From Acanthornis magna (taxonomy: Eukaryota; Chordata; Aves; Passeriformes; Acanthizidae), in assembly GCA_036785705.1 (NCBI GenBank), contig JAWUZG010000029.1, positions 11,175,501-11,239,500 of the forward strand: 64,000 bases of DNA. The letters run 5' to 3'. Of this stretch, positions 34,760-49,000 are shown in pieces. The number at the start of each line of letters is the position of its first letter. Positions within the stretch are counted from its first letter, which is position 1. A program made the position numbers and the translations under genes. The notes below the pieces were generated by a model. It had not been told where the DNA came from and searched no databases. It was given only the letters and a program-made list of their open reading frames with translations.

Positions 34760-37470
34760 CTCAAAAACAGAGCATTTCCTCCACTTAGAGGAATGCACGT
34801 TTTCTTCTGGTAGTCATCACTGCAGAAGGGCCAGCTGCTCACCAAAGCTTTGCTAATGAAGTCTGATTTGGGGCCATGTGAGCTAACTAGACTGACTCTT
34901 GGCATGCAGAGTTGCAGCTTTTGGGGCAGGACTGGGTGTACCCATTCAGAGTGCAAGATGAGCTGGTGCTTCCCATGGCAAAGGCACTGCCTCATTCCCA
35001 CTGACATTTAGGTCTTGCTGCCGTGTTTTGGCAAATGGTGCCTGAAATCCCAGACCGCTTTTCTTCCTGGGTGCTTTTCCATGAGGCATCCAGGTAGGTT
35101 ACTCTCTTAAACCACAAGGAGTGCTGCTGGCTGTTTCAGCACCTAATTCAGAGCAGATGTGTAAATTGGTATTAATTATAGCTCCAACCTCGCAGGCCAA
35201 AGGAGAGTTCATTACACCCCCTTACAATCTCCTCCATATGTGTTTAATCTCTGTGCAAAAGGGCTCTGAGTGAGTGTCAACTGCCCCTGCCAAATACAGT
35301 AGCCCAGAAAGAGCAGAGATCATCTGAATACCTGTGGCCTTCCTCTACTTTAGCACCTTCTTAACTCTGCAAACCTGACAAGGTGTAAACCTGACAAGGT
35401 ACAAACCACAAAACCTGCCTGGAGAAAAGCAGAAATCTCAGAATATGTTTGGCTGTATTGCTCACAAGGTTTGGGAGGCTTTGCCAAGGCTGGAGGAAGC
35501 ATTTCCTCTTGCCGGGCACTCAACAGCCCAGAAGCTTGCACAATGGTAGGAGCATGTGCTCGTCCTCAGAAGGATTGAGTAGGGATCATCTCTGTTTTAA
35601 GAGGTCTACTAAGAAAGGAGATGCCCTGTTTTCATCCAGTAAAGGTTGGAGTGCTCAAAAGGCGAAAACTCATAGTTGCTCTTCCTTTCTCTGTGAGGCC
35701 GTGTTACCACCATAATTTCCTACATTCCAGCAGAGCTGGGTATCCATCAAGTAGTACTCCTGTTTTCTGCTGTGTAGAGTTGAGTCCTCACCTGTGCAAC
35801 AGGGCACAAAGGTTTTGTTGTTTACATCCAAGGTTGTTGGGAACCCCAAGGCTTCCCCTGCCAAGTGAGAACCCCAACCACTGATCCAAATCTTGACATT
35901 CCCCTGCCTCTGACCCCATGAGCCCTGCTCCCTGTGCCATGCAGAATCAGCACAGCAGTGACACTGAAGTGTTACAGCTGTCAGGGGGAACTGTGTGCCT
36001 ATCAAAACCATCACAAATTATTTTAAACATATGACTTTGACTGTCCTCCCCCCGCATTGTAGCATTCCCTATACCTGCAGGTTTTATCCCATGCAGTTTA
36101 GATATTGAACAGGACAGCAGGGCCTAACTCAAGCAAGCAGAACTCTAAGAACATGGGCTGCTTATCCATGGAGTTTAATGCTCTTTACAAAGGTCAGGCT
36201 TACAATCTCCAGCAAAGAGTTGAGGTCACCAACAATTTGAGAGGTTTTGTAGGACTATCCATTCACATGGTTTTGGGTCCAGATGTTCTCAGAGACTGTT
36301 GAAGTCACAGTCTGATGTCCCTATCCTTTCATCCAAAAGTAAGAGTTGCTATATCTCCTGAAAATCATTTGCTTATGCTATTGCTCATTCTGATTTTCAA
36401 GACAATATCACAGAGCATCCCATCATTGAATACATAATAGTAACATAATAATGGGTGCTGTCAAATTTCTGGAGTAATCTCTGCAAATGCAATCACACAT
36501 TTTAGAAAATAGACATATCAGATAATTCAGAGGTAACTTTGCAATCTTTCAGTGGGGGGAGAGGAGGAGGATAAAATTTACACAAATAAGGTGTCACGGA
36601 CTCCTGAACACAGCCTCTGCAATTTGCTATTCCTGAGATGCTGTGCTGAGAACGATCTCCTTGGGAAACTGCTGCTGTTGTTGGCCAGGCTGGCCTCATG
36701 TAGCAGTTTAAATGCAACACAGAAGTGATCTGGCAGTATGACAGCCCAACTGGGAGCAGCCCTGAGCCAACTGATTTGGGCTGTTCTACGCTAGCAACCC
36801 TCATACTACTGTCCCTGTGGTCCAAACAGGCGCATGGTTTGCACCTGTCTGCCTCTCCTATGTAAATATGCTTAGAAAGCATAAGTTTTTAATATATTTT
36901 GAGGTATTTTAATTTTACAGTTTAAGCATACTTAACAATTTTAAGTGATTCAGAAAAACATCACTTTACAATTTTAAATAGGGCTCTCAAAATCATACAA
37001 CTATGCATGGACCTTTGAATGCCCTAATATTATCTCTTCACATTAAAAATATTCTACAAAAAAAATAGATAGGTACACCATTAAAAATTTATGTTTCCTG
37101 ATGACATTTAAATCAGGAATATCTGTCTAATACTGTGGAAGTTTCCTGGAGTGCAATGGGTAAAAAATCCTGCAATAACTGAACAGTACTGTCTCCATTT
37201 ATTAGCCATCTTGTACCAAATCACAACAGAATGACAAATATAAACTATTTGCTGGTAGAATTGAATTAGTAACATTTATTAGTGACTTTCACAGTCACAT
37301 CTATGAAGACTTTTGGGGCAGGGTGGAGGCTTGTTCAGCTGTTATTTGAGGTTGGCAATGTCACTGCAATTAGCATGCATTAAATTGTGTGCACTGAAGG
37401 GACCCTGCTCATCCATGATGGTGAAGTCAGAGTTAAGAAATAAGTTTTCTTAAAAAACAGAGGTTCACCG

Positions 37471-37607
37471 TATCTATCTATATCTATATCTATATCTATA
37501 TCTATATCTATATCTATTTCTATATCTATATCTATATATCTCTATCTCTATCTCTATCTCTATCTCTATCTCTATCTATATCTATATCTATATCTATATC
37601 TATATAC
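37471..37607. repeat. Compound TATC/TATATC/TCTCTA microsatellite
   Basis: 137 bp of TATC-related units: a TATATC hexamer block, then a TCTCTA hexamer block, then TATATC again, with a TATTTC interruption near 37515. The nested order suggests stepwise expansion of variant units. Confidence 0.95.
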
Positions 37608-39403
37608 ACAGCTTTGTTAGATTTCAAAAATATGAGAAAGTAATCTTAATAACAACATTGCCCCTTTCCATGAGAAAGTGTTCTGATTTAGTGAATAGAC
37701 TTTCTCAACTTGTCTGTTTCCCTAAGTCTAAAAGGAAGAAAATATTATAGATCATTCCTCTATGTAACACGTTAACATTCCAGACTAAGAATGGAATACC
37801 ATATTGACACAAACTCAAGCAAAACTACTTCTCAAGTTCAACAGAACAGTAAAGATCAACGTGTGTTCCTTCCAGCTCTGTGCTTTTTCCAACAATAAGG
37901 ACTCCTTGGGAAGTGACTGTTGCCAGCACTTTTGATATGTTGTGAAGGTTTCATGTGGCCGTGCATTCCAGCATTGCCAGAACATCCCATAACCTTGTGC
38001 TGGGAAGATAACCCAGGCAGTCAGTCAGAAAGCAGCTCAGTGAGGCAGCCTCTGCACTGGGGTGGGAGGGCCATTAAGCACAACCGGTAGCATTTAAATG
38101 AGAAAGCAGCAGTTCCAGAGTCAAACCTGGGGCTGAACAGTGTTTATGCACTTTGAATCAGGCTCCATCCCACACCATGCTAATTTTAAAAAAAAGAACT
38201 CCTAGAGGGCTTGTTGCCCACCCAAATGTGTTTCTCTCAAATTCAATCATGATGGAAGCACTTTCAAAGACAACATATAAAACTTATCTTTGAACTTTCT
38301 CTTTTCCCAGTCTTTTTTCACATAAGTTTTCCCCGGATTTAAGCATCAATCAAATTGCTTTCCCAGAAGTTTCAGGAACATCTTGTGTGAACTCTGTGTA
38401 GAAACATCTTCTCAGTTTTGCCTTGCTGGATGGAGACCCTTCTTTTGAAATGTGTTTGTATTACAGGGGTGGACAGTACAACTTCCTGCTGCTTGTGACA
38501 ACTCGCTGTTAGGTAGAAGATTTCAGTGACATTCCCAGTTGTTTGAGCATGTTCCTTCCTTATTGAGACAAAACCTATCAGCACATGAATCCAGCGTGAT
38601 TCAGCCATTTTTTTTCAGCTTTTCTTTTCTTGAGCATTAGGGGATGACTTGAATTAATCATGTGAATCTTCACATTCAGGTGACTAACATTTGCTGCTCG
38701 AAGCTTGCTTCTAGCCCAAATATTCCATTTGTTGAGCCTCTTGTAAGATATTTAGTGCCCCTTAGTTCCTTCCTTCCTGACAGTCAGTATTGTTGTCTAA
38801 AACTAAAGTATATGCAATGCACCTATAGCTTGTCTTCAAGCAGACGGCTGTTAGATTGTGGGTTTTATTCACAAAACAACTTGTGTAGAAAGTTTCAACA
38901 CAGAAGAAATGTGGATGTTTCCTTGGCAGTTTAAACAAGTTTGTTCTTTTTTTTTTGTGTATTAAAGAACCTTTATTTTGTCAGTGGTTAGCATTAACAA
39001 AGTCATGACCCTTCAGTGACATCACACTTAATTTCTGAAAGCCCACTGTTTAAGCTGGTCACACCTAACAGAAATTCATCTCAGGACTCCAAATGAGAAT
39101 AAGGAAAATGCCATCTTATACTTTTAAAGACCTTTTTCCTAAGACTATTATGTTTGTGCCATTCCCATGCCAGTAGCCTTTACACCCATACTCTTGACTT
39201 GCAGAGTGAGCTTTAATTTGCATAAAGATTCCCAGAAAGATCTGAACTGTTAATGTATCTGTGATACAATAAATAATATGCAACATGTGCAAAGCACTCA
39301 TTTGATTATGACAGTGTAAGTACCTTTTAGTTTTAAGAATATTCTTTAAGAAAAGAGATCTTATGCATATTTGTGTGTGTGCATAATAATTCAGATAGAG
39401 AAG

Positions 39404-39722
39404 GACTTCTGGAGTTCACCTGAACCAACCACTTGAAAGCAAATGCAAGCTTATGCCAGATTTCTCAGGGCAGTGTCTATTCAAGTTTTGAATATTTCCA
39501 GGGATGAAGATACCGCAGCTTCTCTGGGCTGCCATCCCAGTGCTTGACCACCCTCCTCATGAAGAACACCTTTTTCCTAATCAAGGTGTCCCATGTTACA
39601 GCCCTTGTTTGTGGACTCTTGACCTTTCATTGTGCACATCTGAGAAGAACCTGGCTCCATTTCTTTGCACCACTCTGTCAGATTATTGTAGGCAGAACTT
39701 AGGCCCCAGAAAGTTCCTCTAG
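39404..39722 (-). mobile_element. CR1 LINE fragment (older subfamily)
   Basis: Reverse-strand CR1 3' text: AGGACTTCTGGAGTTCACCT at left, then TTTGAATATTTCCAGGGATG near 39487, TCTCTGGGCTGCCATCCCAG near 39522, and GAGAAGAACCTGGCTCCATT near 39643. Heavily diverged and truncated. Same orientation as the other large CR1 pieces. Confidence 0.8.
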
Positions 39723-39994
39723 GGTTTCTGCTGTGGAGAAATCTGGCAGTATGGGCCAGAGGGGTTTTAGTGTTTTTGTTTTATTTGTTTACATACTCTA
39801 TGAATTATATCAGTTTGTGCCCTTACCTTTAAAACTCCCTAACTAAATTGGGTTAATTAGTGTATTTCTTCAATTCCTTTCAGTGTTGCAGTCCAAAGTG
39901 CAATTCGCCTTAGAGTTAAGCTGACTATAAATCCCTGATGGAAATCAGTCAAACTGCAGGGCATCTTTCTGCCTCTGAAAAATTAATATTCTTG

Positions 39995-40110
39995 GTGGGT
40001 TTTTTCTTTTTCTTTTTTTTTTCTTTCCTTCCTTTTCTATTTTTATTTTTTTTATAATTTATTTTGGGGTTTTTTTGGTAGTTTGGTTATTTGGTTGTTG
40101 GGTTTTGTTT
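39995..40110. repeat. T-rich low-complexity tract
   Basis: Mostly T with C, then with G, in NPSR1 intron 1. Confidence 0.75.
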
Positions 40111-43100
40111 GGGATACTTTTTAAGGGTTTTATGTTTCCGTCCTAAACGTGGGATGTTAAAATAGCAAACCTGGCCTGAATGTTTTCAATGTTCAAGACT
40201 CCAGAACTTCTACAGCAGGATCAGAAAAGCCTCTAATCTAGACTACTCCATTTTTCTACATGGTCTGCAATTAATGTGATTATTTTAAAGATTTTTTTAA
40301 AGATTTTTCTCTTTTTTTCCCCTCCTTCAAAAAAGTGCAATGTAATCTACTAGTGGCAAACCTAACCATGCACATGACAGTTACCCAGTTTAACAAGGGG
40401 ATTTATATATTCTTCTTATGTGTTAAGAACATTCTTACAAAATTGTTTGGATTGCTCCATGATTACAGCTCTCTTACTATCTCAATTCCTGCAGTGCTAA
40501 CCCCATAATTTTTAAAACATACCAAAGGCAAGATCATTTGCGTATTCCAAGAGTTTAATCAACCATCAAGAAAAAGCTGTTCAGAGACTTAAGCTGCTAC
40601 TGACTTGTGATACGAGGAATCAGTGTCTCTTTTTCACCCAAGTGACCAAAACATGGTTCAGAAAGACACCAGGTGAGCAGGGCCATCATATTACTACAGG
40701 CCTGCTGCCCTCACATTAAAAGGCTAGCCAGTCTCTCCAGGCACGGGGTACCTCACCCTCTCTTTTTATATTTGCTCATTTCTTGGAAATTTTTCCCGGG
40801 TTGTTTCCTAACCAGTCTCAGCAGCTAGAGCTATACTGTTTTATGTTGGGTCCCTGTTCAAGTACAAATAAGCTTTGTCCATTGATAGTTGAACCTCTTC
40901 TTCTATTAGATAATTTCTCTAATATCAGGCAAAGGCTTTCGCATCTCAAGATGTGAGGAACACACCTCCACTGGAAAGGGCTGTCAGGTTTGTCCTCATT
41001 TTACAGTCACAGCTGGTGCTCCCCAGCAGAAGGGATACAAACCCTGAGAGATGACAAAGCAAGGAAGTTGGCTGGGGAGAACTGGAAGGAAGGATGGCAT
41101 TGTGGCACCAAAATGTCACCCAACATGTCCGAAAGGACTTACTATGGTCTTGATTAAAGCAATTTGTAGGAGTGATCTTTGTCTCAAATATAAAGCAGAA
41201 TACATCTCTTGTTAGATTTATCCCAGCCTCTGGATTCAGAAATTTTATTAGAGAAACAAAATGACAAGTCTCTTCTATAGCCAAAAGAAAATGCACACAG
41301 TCTTCAGGCAGGTTTTCTGGCTTACATTTCACTTATGAAGAGACTTTCTTCATTGACTAAAACTGGTTTTTATCTTAAACCAGCTTAGCAAAACACAGTG
41401 TGCGCTCCAGATGTCAAGAAATTCCATGCTCCAACACAGCAGCCTTGTGGAACAGCAGCATGTGCAATGGCTCTAGTCAAGTCAAGGAAATCCTCTTGAC
41501 TTTGATTTGTTGGTGACCTTAATAAAGTCAACAGCATCTCTAGCTTTTCTAACCTGAAATAACTGGTGTATGACACTAGGTTCCCATGGTATTCTCATGT
41601 AGTGTAGCTAGCAATGCCCATTGCAAATGAAGCCCTTTTCCAAAGCTTCTACACAGAGGTTTGGGAGATATTATCCTCCTTTTTATCAGAATGCTTCTGA
41701 TGTTTGCACAACATGTTATTGAAGAATGTTTTTTGTAAATTGCCCTGTCGAGGATTGTTACTAAGAAAGGATTTTTGTTTGATGAATGAACAAGACATGA
41801 AATCAAACACTTCTATGTCTAAGCAACCTGAAGATGATGAATAAAAATAGAGAAAATTCAGCTGGAGTGAAATTCAAGGATCCATCAGCTGTCTCTCTAA
41901 TCTAATAACTATTTTTAAGACCTTCACAGATGGAGGTTTTACTGACTCAATCAATCTCTCTCTATATGATATATTTTTGTGTCTTTTTTTTTTTCTTTTT
42001 AAGTTTTCATCCTGAATTCTGTGCTGTAGTTTTGATTTTTGTCCGGTCTGCAGTGGATCTAAAGAAGAGATTAGTCCTTTCCATTTTTACATCAGTCATT
42101 TTGCGTCCTCAACTCTATGTTCATCTTTTCCTGCAGTTGGCTTTTCCTGGATTTAGCAACTTGATTCATTCAGTCATTTCGCCTGGCTATATCCTTTATG
42201 CCAACTCATTGCTGTGTGTCTCTCTTGAAGCACTGTGCCCAGGAGTGGGCACAGTTCAGTGGGAGGATTAGAGCAGAGGCACACAAGCCTGGTGTTGATC
42301 TGTGGTGATGATGCTGTTGCTCTCATGGTAGGGTGATGCTATGATGTCCTGGGGCACTTTGCATGTGTGCTGCATGTGAGGGTTGATGTTTTGAAGACTG
42401 GTCCAACCACGTGTGATTGCACTCACCACACTGCAGTCTTGCACTTCTCCTTTATTGAGAAGCATCTTGCTTTTTTCCCAGTACATGCTTCCAATTCATG
42501 AAGACAATTTTGAATTCTAATCCTAGCCTCTGCAAAGACCTTTATCACAGTGGGTATCCCATTAATAACCAAGGAAGTTTTCATTCTGAGAGTTAACACA
42601 GACTGAGAGAGGCTGCGGTGATTTAAGTTGCCTATTGTTATGGCTCCTTAATCCCCAGGAATGAGATTTTTTCCCTTTTGTCTGAATGGCAGCTCCCACA
42701 AATAGATTAATAGAAATTCTGGCTTTACTTCTTTGTCTATGGCCTTTCAGACTTACCTCTATTTTCAGTGTTTGCATCTTTTAAGTTATCTTTGCAGTGT
42801 GGTTTAATTTCTGGAGTCTAACACTGCTTAACTGTTAAGCATTGTTTTTTAACTTGGCAGAATGGATTTTCATTGACCATTTATGAAGTGCTCCTACGGT
42901 GGGAAAACATCCTTCTAACAGTCTCTGTTGCTCCATAGCTATTTCTTCTGTGGGAATCATAAGAAGGTTTGAGTGTCAGACACTTGTTCTGTTCCTATCC
43001 ATATCAGTGTAATACAGGAATATGGAATATATTTCAAGAAAATGCTCCTCTGATTTTACACCAGACAAAATGGGAACAAGTATAGTCCCTTAGTTTTCTT

Positions 43101-44983
43101 CATGTGAGAAATATGTTTTCTGAAATGGAAAAAACAAAACAAACCCTGAGGAGAAATCACTGATTTTAAGGACAAAAATTATGTGAAATCTTACCTTTTT
43201 ATTATTTTGTTGTCTTCCAAAAAGATATTTCCTTCCAATTCCTGTATTAAGAAAAGCATTCCCATAAAAGCAGTTTCACGGTGTCTCTGCCACCCATTTT
43301 GAAGGAAATTTGTTTCCAAGAAATTCAAGAGATTTACAGATACCCCAAAAAGGTGGATTATTTTTTTTAAGCCTAAAAGCTAAGTATCAAGCCCACACAA
43401 GTAGTCTCATCTAGGTCACTCTATAATCAGGGGAGACAGGCCATCCCAAGGTAGGTGAGATGAGTTGTGACTCATCTCTGAGACACTGCTATTACCTAGA
43501 CAATACTATGACAATTTAGAATAGTTGTGTCTCTTTGGAACATTAAAGTTAGGTGAGATGACATGAATAGTAGATTATGCTGGTGAAAATTATCATGCTG
43601 GGAAAAGTGAAATCCTCTCAGCACAGCCTTCATTGTTTGCTTAAACTAATCTCTGGGCTCAGGCACAGAGTGCAACCTCAAAATGTTCATCATCAGGCCT
43701 GGCTTTCCCTGCATCACTGCATAATCCCCAAGGTAGTGGGGCTCCCTACCCAGAGCAAAGCTGAGGCTGCTTCCCACGAGAGCTGCCCGGGGGGCGATGG
43801 GAGGGATGAGGAGGGACAATGACTGCTGGCTAGAGGGGCTAAATGCTGAGGAGGCACTAAGGCTAATTACAAAGCAAGAAGCTCTGTGTCCCTGCTCCAT
43901 TCCCTTCATTCCACTTTCCCTCCCCACGCTCACAGTGAGCTGTTTTATTTTCAAGCAGTAAGAACTCTGGTTTCTGCTCATTCACAGTGGTTTCCAAATG
44001 CTTTTAATGAGTGTTCTCCCTGGCTTCTGCTCTGCCATCAGCCCAGTCAGGCAGGTGGGGTCTCACTGACATCATCCTTCCCCCAGCCTGCTCTGGACAT
44101 GTCCTTGGGGTCACATCTGCAGGGCCAGCACCTGGCACCCCTCCTCAGCTGCTGCCCTTACCCACCTCCATCTTCCTCTAACTTCCTCACTATGAGTTTG
44201 CTGTTTGGAACTGGAAGATCCCGAACGACTGCACTGACATAACCTAAAACTCATCATTGTTAGGATGTAAAGACTGGGTGTGCACTCACCAAACACGCAA
44301 ATGTGGACACATACCCCGCTGTTCCTGCAGCCAGAGCATCCTGATGCTTTGAGGGCAGGAATAGCTTTATCTCCTACTTTGTTTTCTTTGTACACACACC
44401 ACTAGGGGACGTTTTGTCATCACGTATCTGTCACTACACAATTCTACTTTTCCTTAGTGGGTCACGCTTCCTTTTCAGTCTTGGTGCACATCTAGACCAT
44501 GGAATGGATGTCTGAATTTCATAGGGCTTGTGGATGACCCAGACTCACTGAAGTTGGGAAACAGAGAAGTATTTATTTCCCCCATTTCTCCAAAGGAGCC
44601 CATCTATCAACATTCCTTATGAAGTGAGGCAGCTGGTTATTTCACAGCTTGCTGGAGCAGCACAAGAAAGCTGAGAGCTGACTCTCGTTTTAGCATTAAA
44701 TGCCGAATACTGACGCTGCTAGTGGTTTTGTGAAGAGAGAAGTAATATACAGCCACTGCAAACCAAACTGGAATGAACATCACTAGCAGCGATGCATGTT
44801 AAGTATTTTCTGAAAAAAACAAGAATGTCTTTTAGACTAAATAGTTGAAATCAATTGGTAAAACTCAAATTTTACTCCTATTTTCCATTCTCATCTCATT
44901 TGTCTGAGAATAAGTGGCTGTCTTAAGCCAAGTCACTACCTACCCACCCACTGATACACTTTTTTCCCTTCTCTCCGATGCAG

Positions 44984-45116
44984 ACAGAGCAGCTGGTGAC
45001 TCTTTGGATTCTCTTTATTGTCACAATTGCTGGAAATGCCATCGTGCTCTTCTCTACCTGGAGGAGGAAGCGGAAATCTCGAATGACCTACTTTGTTACT
45101 CAGCTGGCAATCACAG
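44984..45116 (+). CDS. NPSR1: Neuropeptide S receptor 1, coding exon 2
   Basis: This exon continues exon 1 in frame and encodes residues 50-93 plus the first base of codon 94. It opens TEQLVTLWILF, giving transmembrane helix 1 (about residues 53-74). The class A signature GN is at residues 66-67, with Asn67 as position 1.50. A basic intracellular loop 1 (WRRKRKSRM, 75-83) follows, and then the beginning of helix 2 (YFVTQLAIT). Nearly every residue from the helix 1 signature onward matches the mammalian receptor, apart from conservative changes. The acceptor is CCGATGCAG|ACAGAG and the donor is ACAG|GTAGGG. The exon ends in phase 1, and the split codon G|AN is compatible with the Asp that starts the next exon in mammals. 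The exon is 133 bp, so skipping it would shift the frame. Confidence 0.97.
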
Positions 45117-46069
45117 GTAGGGTATGGGGGGGGAAAGGCACCTGACCTGAGCAGGAATCACTATTAAAATGACAAATAAGAAAATGCAAGTTGAGTGGTG
45201 AAGAATTCAGTTGCCACCTAAGGTCCTAAGTTGCAGTTTGCCATGAAGCAAATGCATGGCTGCTTATCTTAGGGCTCAGTCTGACTGATCCAAAAAGATG
45301 TTGCTAGATGTAGTAGTATCTGTGTCAGAATGCAGCAGCTGCAACTCATTGATGTCACTAAATCTTATCTTCCAGTCTGAGTTTGCATCCACATTTCCCA
45401 GAAGCTATGTCTCCAGCTGTTGTCATGCAACTGCTTAAATTAAACTAGTTTAAGATTAATCTCTTGTGTTTTTCTACTAAAACTACTCCATCAATTATGG
45501 TCTTTCACTCAGTGAAGAGTGAATATAGCTTCATGTTGTCCAGTTTAATGAAGTAAGGGAAATATAACAATATAAAGGTGGAGAGGAATGCATTTAGTTT
45601 GGTTTTTTTTAACTGGAAAAAAGGATGCTGATTCAAGGACTTTGTAGATTTTAAACAGAATGTAAAATGTACAGAAGCCTGGTTTGTAAAATGCCAACCT
45701 CAGCAAGAAGGAAAGGAAATGAGCATAAGCAGCACATTGTTTCTCTCTGGTCTTGAATGGACTACATTTGTGGGGGTTTAAGTTTCCCAAGGGAAAATAT
45801 GTGCTGTTTCTATAACAGTGTCCTGCTACTAATCCCTGCTTACAAGACATCTGCGTTGCAACGTTTGTGTATATAGGATATATTTATATGCTTTCTGCTG
45901 CCTCCCCCCCCCAAGCTATGGTAGGAATTACAGCACTTTTTCACGAAAGAGCCGTTTAATACATGATTTCCCAGCAATATTGCATCTTCCTTTGATATCT
46001 GTTGTACCTGTGTTTAAACTGGAAAATCAAAGGACTACGCTGCCCAATTTTCAATATATTGGGCATTAT

Positions 46070-46090
46070 ATGCATTTATTAAATGCATAC
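46070..46090. repeat. 21-bp palindrome
   Basis: Perfect 10-bp inverted arms TATGCATTTA / TAAATGCATA around a single central T. The arms contain the octamer-like ATGCAT. Confidence 0.8.
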
Positions 46091-49000
46091 ATTATGCATT
46101 TTTGTATATAAGTGAACTCCTCCTCATGGTCTCAACCACATCTGCCCAGGAGCATGTACAATTTGAAGAACTATTCTCAGCCTAAACAGATAGACCAGGG
46201 TGTGAAAATTGATGCAAAGGGGCAGGCCTGTAACTACCGGTGATGTAAGAATTCTTGCAAGATGAGGAAGTGAAGGTTTGCAGCGACTCCTCTTCTGACG
46301 TGCTGACAGCTGGTTTTCCTATTTGCCTGAGTCATCTGTAATAAATGGTTTTACTTCTTATCTCAGTCATGACCTTTGTGTCACTTCCTTCACATGCCAG
46401 CGGGATTTCCATCAGGTAAGGCAGGTCAATACAGCCTCACCACACAGCTTGGAAACATCAGTCACAGATCAAGCATTACAATGTTCACAGGAGTTTCAAA
46501 ATAAACAGTCTCTGCTCAAAGAGTTCCCAACCCCAGATGAGTGGAATGTACTCAGGCAACTGAGCAGCAGTACAGGCAAAGAGCAGAAGAGCAGAGGAAG
46601 CCCCAGATGGACACCATCCATTTTTTACTGACTGTCAGGTGTTTTGGGAGGAGGTTACTGCTGTTGCTGTGCTGGATAAGAGTCTGAGTGGAAATTTTGC
46701 CATTTTGGACCCATAAGAAAGAGGATATTTTGTATTAAAATGGAGGTGCATGGAGAATTATTCACTAGGGGTTTAAATACTGTCTACATGAAGGGAGAGG
46801 AAGGCATTGCAAATGCCGTTTTGAGGGAGCTGAAATAATCAGTGGCAAAGACAACAAGGTAAATATACCATTAGATGTGGACAGCAAATAGTTCTATACA
46901 TCTGATGTTATAATTTGACTGAGGTCTGTGTATTCCACTTGCTGATTGTTCTGACTTCCCCTTCCCTAAAACTATCCCTGACTTTTCAGATTGCCTGAGT
47001 TCAACAGTCTGTTCCATTTCATATTACAAAAATTCACATAGAAAACTCACTTGACGTTCACATCTGCAACGTTAAGAGAAGTAACTCCATCTTGAACAGC
47101 AAGGCTCCTTTCAAGTCATGTCAACTTCTTTTTTGTGATGCAGGAGTCAGAGCTCTAATTTATCTTCCCGCACCAAGACTGCTTGTCAGTATTTTGGCAC
47201 AAGGAAATGACTTAATTCCTGAAATGGAGCCATTTCACTTTCTTATCTTTAAAAATATTATTAAGAACAAAGCAAGCTGGCAATGGCCATCATCCTTTCA
47301 CAACAAGTTATGAAGTAGATGCAGAACATTACGAAAACACTGACTTGTCACATTGCTTTGACATGCCAGGCATATTTAAATCCTACCAACTAAAGCCTAA
47401 TCTCCTGGAAAACAGTTTCTGCTTAGTCAATACTACTACTTCCATCTATTTTGAGGTTCTTAAAATATTTATTATTTCTGCCCCTGTAGCAGAAAGAAGA
47501 ATAATGGATATAGCTTTATCAATGCATGCATTTCAAAGCCATTTAAAAACTTTTTGTCTATTGATCTGTGGCTCAATAGCTGAGCAGTGCCCTCAATTCT
47601 CATATTTTCCCACTAATGTAGTGCCAAAATGAAATTAAAATACAGCCTTCGTGTTAGAATAAACAAGGTATTCAAAGCAAAATTGTGCATAATACATGAA
47701 GAGGAAGTGAGCACTGTTGTTCTTCTTGACCGGTTGCCAAGCCAGATGCAGATGACAAATAACTAACTGATTGAGGCTTCTTTCAGCACCAACAGAATTC
47801 AGTGGTTCAACCCACTCAGCAGCTCTAGGGAAGACACTTAGTGATCCCTTACTCCATCGTAATTCAACATGGTGTTCAAGGTTGCAGGAATCTTTAGGAC
47901 TGTGAGTAATCCCTTCAGCTTCAGATTGCTTAAGGATGTTGCTGAAGCCTGGATTCACAATATTTCACATTAAATATACGCTTAGTACAATGCTTGTGTC
48001 TGTACCATATTTAAGTCTATGTCTAACTCTCAGTTCATGCATAAATCTCTTTGAAATTATCTGGGAATTAAGCACTAGGAAATCAGCTAAGAGTTAACAG
48101 CTGAGCTGAACAATAGTGCTAATCACTAGGCATCAGCTAATTTAACAAAGAGGAATATTGCCATATTTGCCTTGTGTTCAGTTTGTCTTTGGGCATATTC
48201 CTCTTCTGTAAAAATGTTTTTCTTAGAAACAAGTTTGTCTGTGCAGACTGAAACTAAAGCTAGATTTCCTACAGATTTCTATCTCCAAGGCAATTTAGTT
48301 TCTCAGAAAGAGCAAGTTCTGAAGATTACCCTGTGAGGAGGGTATTTCTAAACACTTTTCCCCAAATAGATTTCTTCTGAGTTTAGCACAAGTTATGCTC
48401 GTGGCATAGCTATCTCTCCTGGCAGGAAATCTCTCACACCTTCCCCTACCTGATGTCATTTCACATAACTTCAGAGTCTTAGTGTCTTTAAGATGTTTGC
48501 CTCCAACTGAAGTCACCAAGTGGTTCAAGATCAAAGAGTGGGATGAGTTCACAGGAACTGTATAACACTGGAAATATTGACAGGAAATGTTGTTTTCAGA
48601 AAAGATAGTTTGTCCACACATTTATATCCCTATGTATCAGTTTACCCTGCTGTATGAAATGAAGGCCTTCTTAAGTTCACTCTCAAAATATAAAAGCAGT
48701 GGACATGAGCATATATCAACCTCAATTATTTGAGTAGTAGTGAATAAGGAATGTAATTTATGGACTAAAGAGTTCATTCAGTAAGAACTATTATTGTTTG
48801 ACCAGTTCTAAAACCAATCAAGCAATTCATTAAAAAAGTCTGCTGAAAGAATTTTGCTTCTCGTTATTCTCCATTCAACTTCAACTACTACTGACAGAGT
48901 AATGTATTTAAGTTCTTTTTAATGACCCAGAGTACGTAGTTTATTTAGCTCTTTTTCTCTAACATTAACATCTGGAAAGTTGGAACTTGAAATGTCATGA

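Larger units (their letters stand above)
32252..44983 (+). other. NPSR1: NPSR1 intron 1 (12,732 bp)
   Basis: Begins GTATTC and ends with CTTTTTTCCCTTCTCTCCGATGCAG, a good branch/pyrimidine-acceptor region. Phase 0. It holds a (GTTT)n repeat, a T/G tract at 34703-34759, a large TATC-type microsatellite, one old CR1 fragment and a T-rich tract at about 39995-40110. The open frames inside are short and show no recognisable domains. No alternative coding exon seen. Confidence 0.9.
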
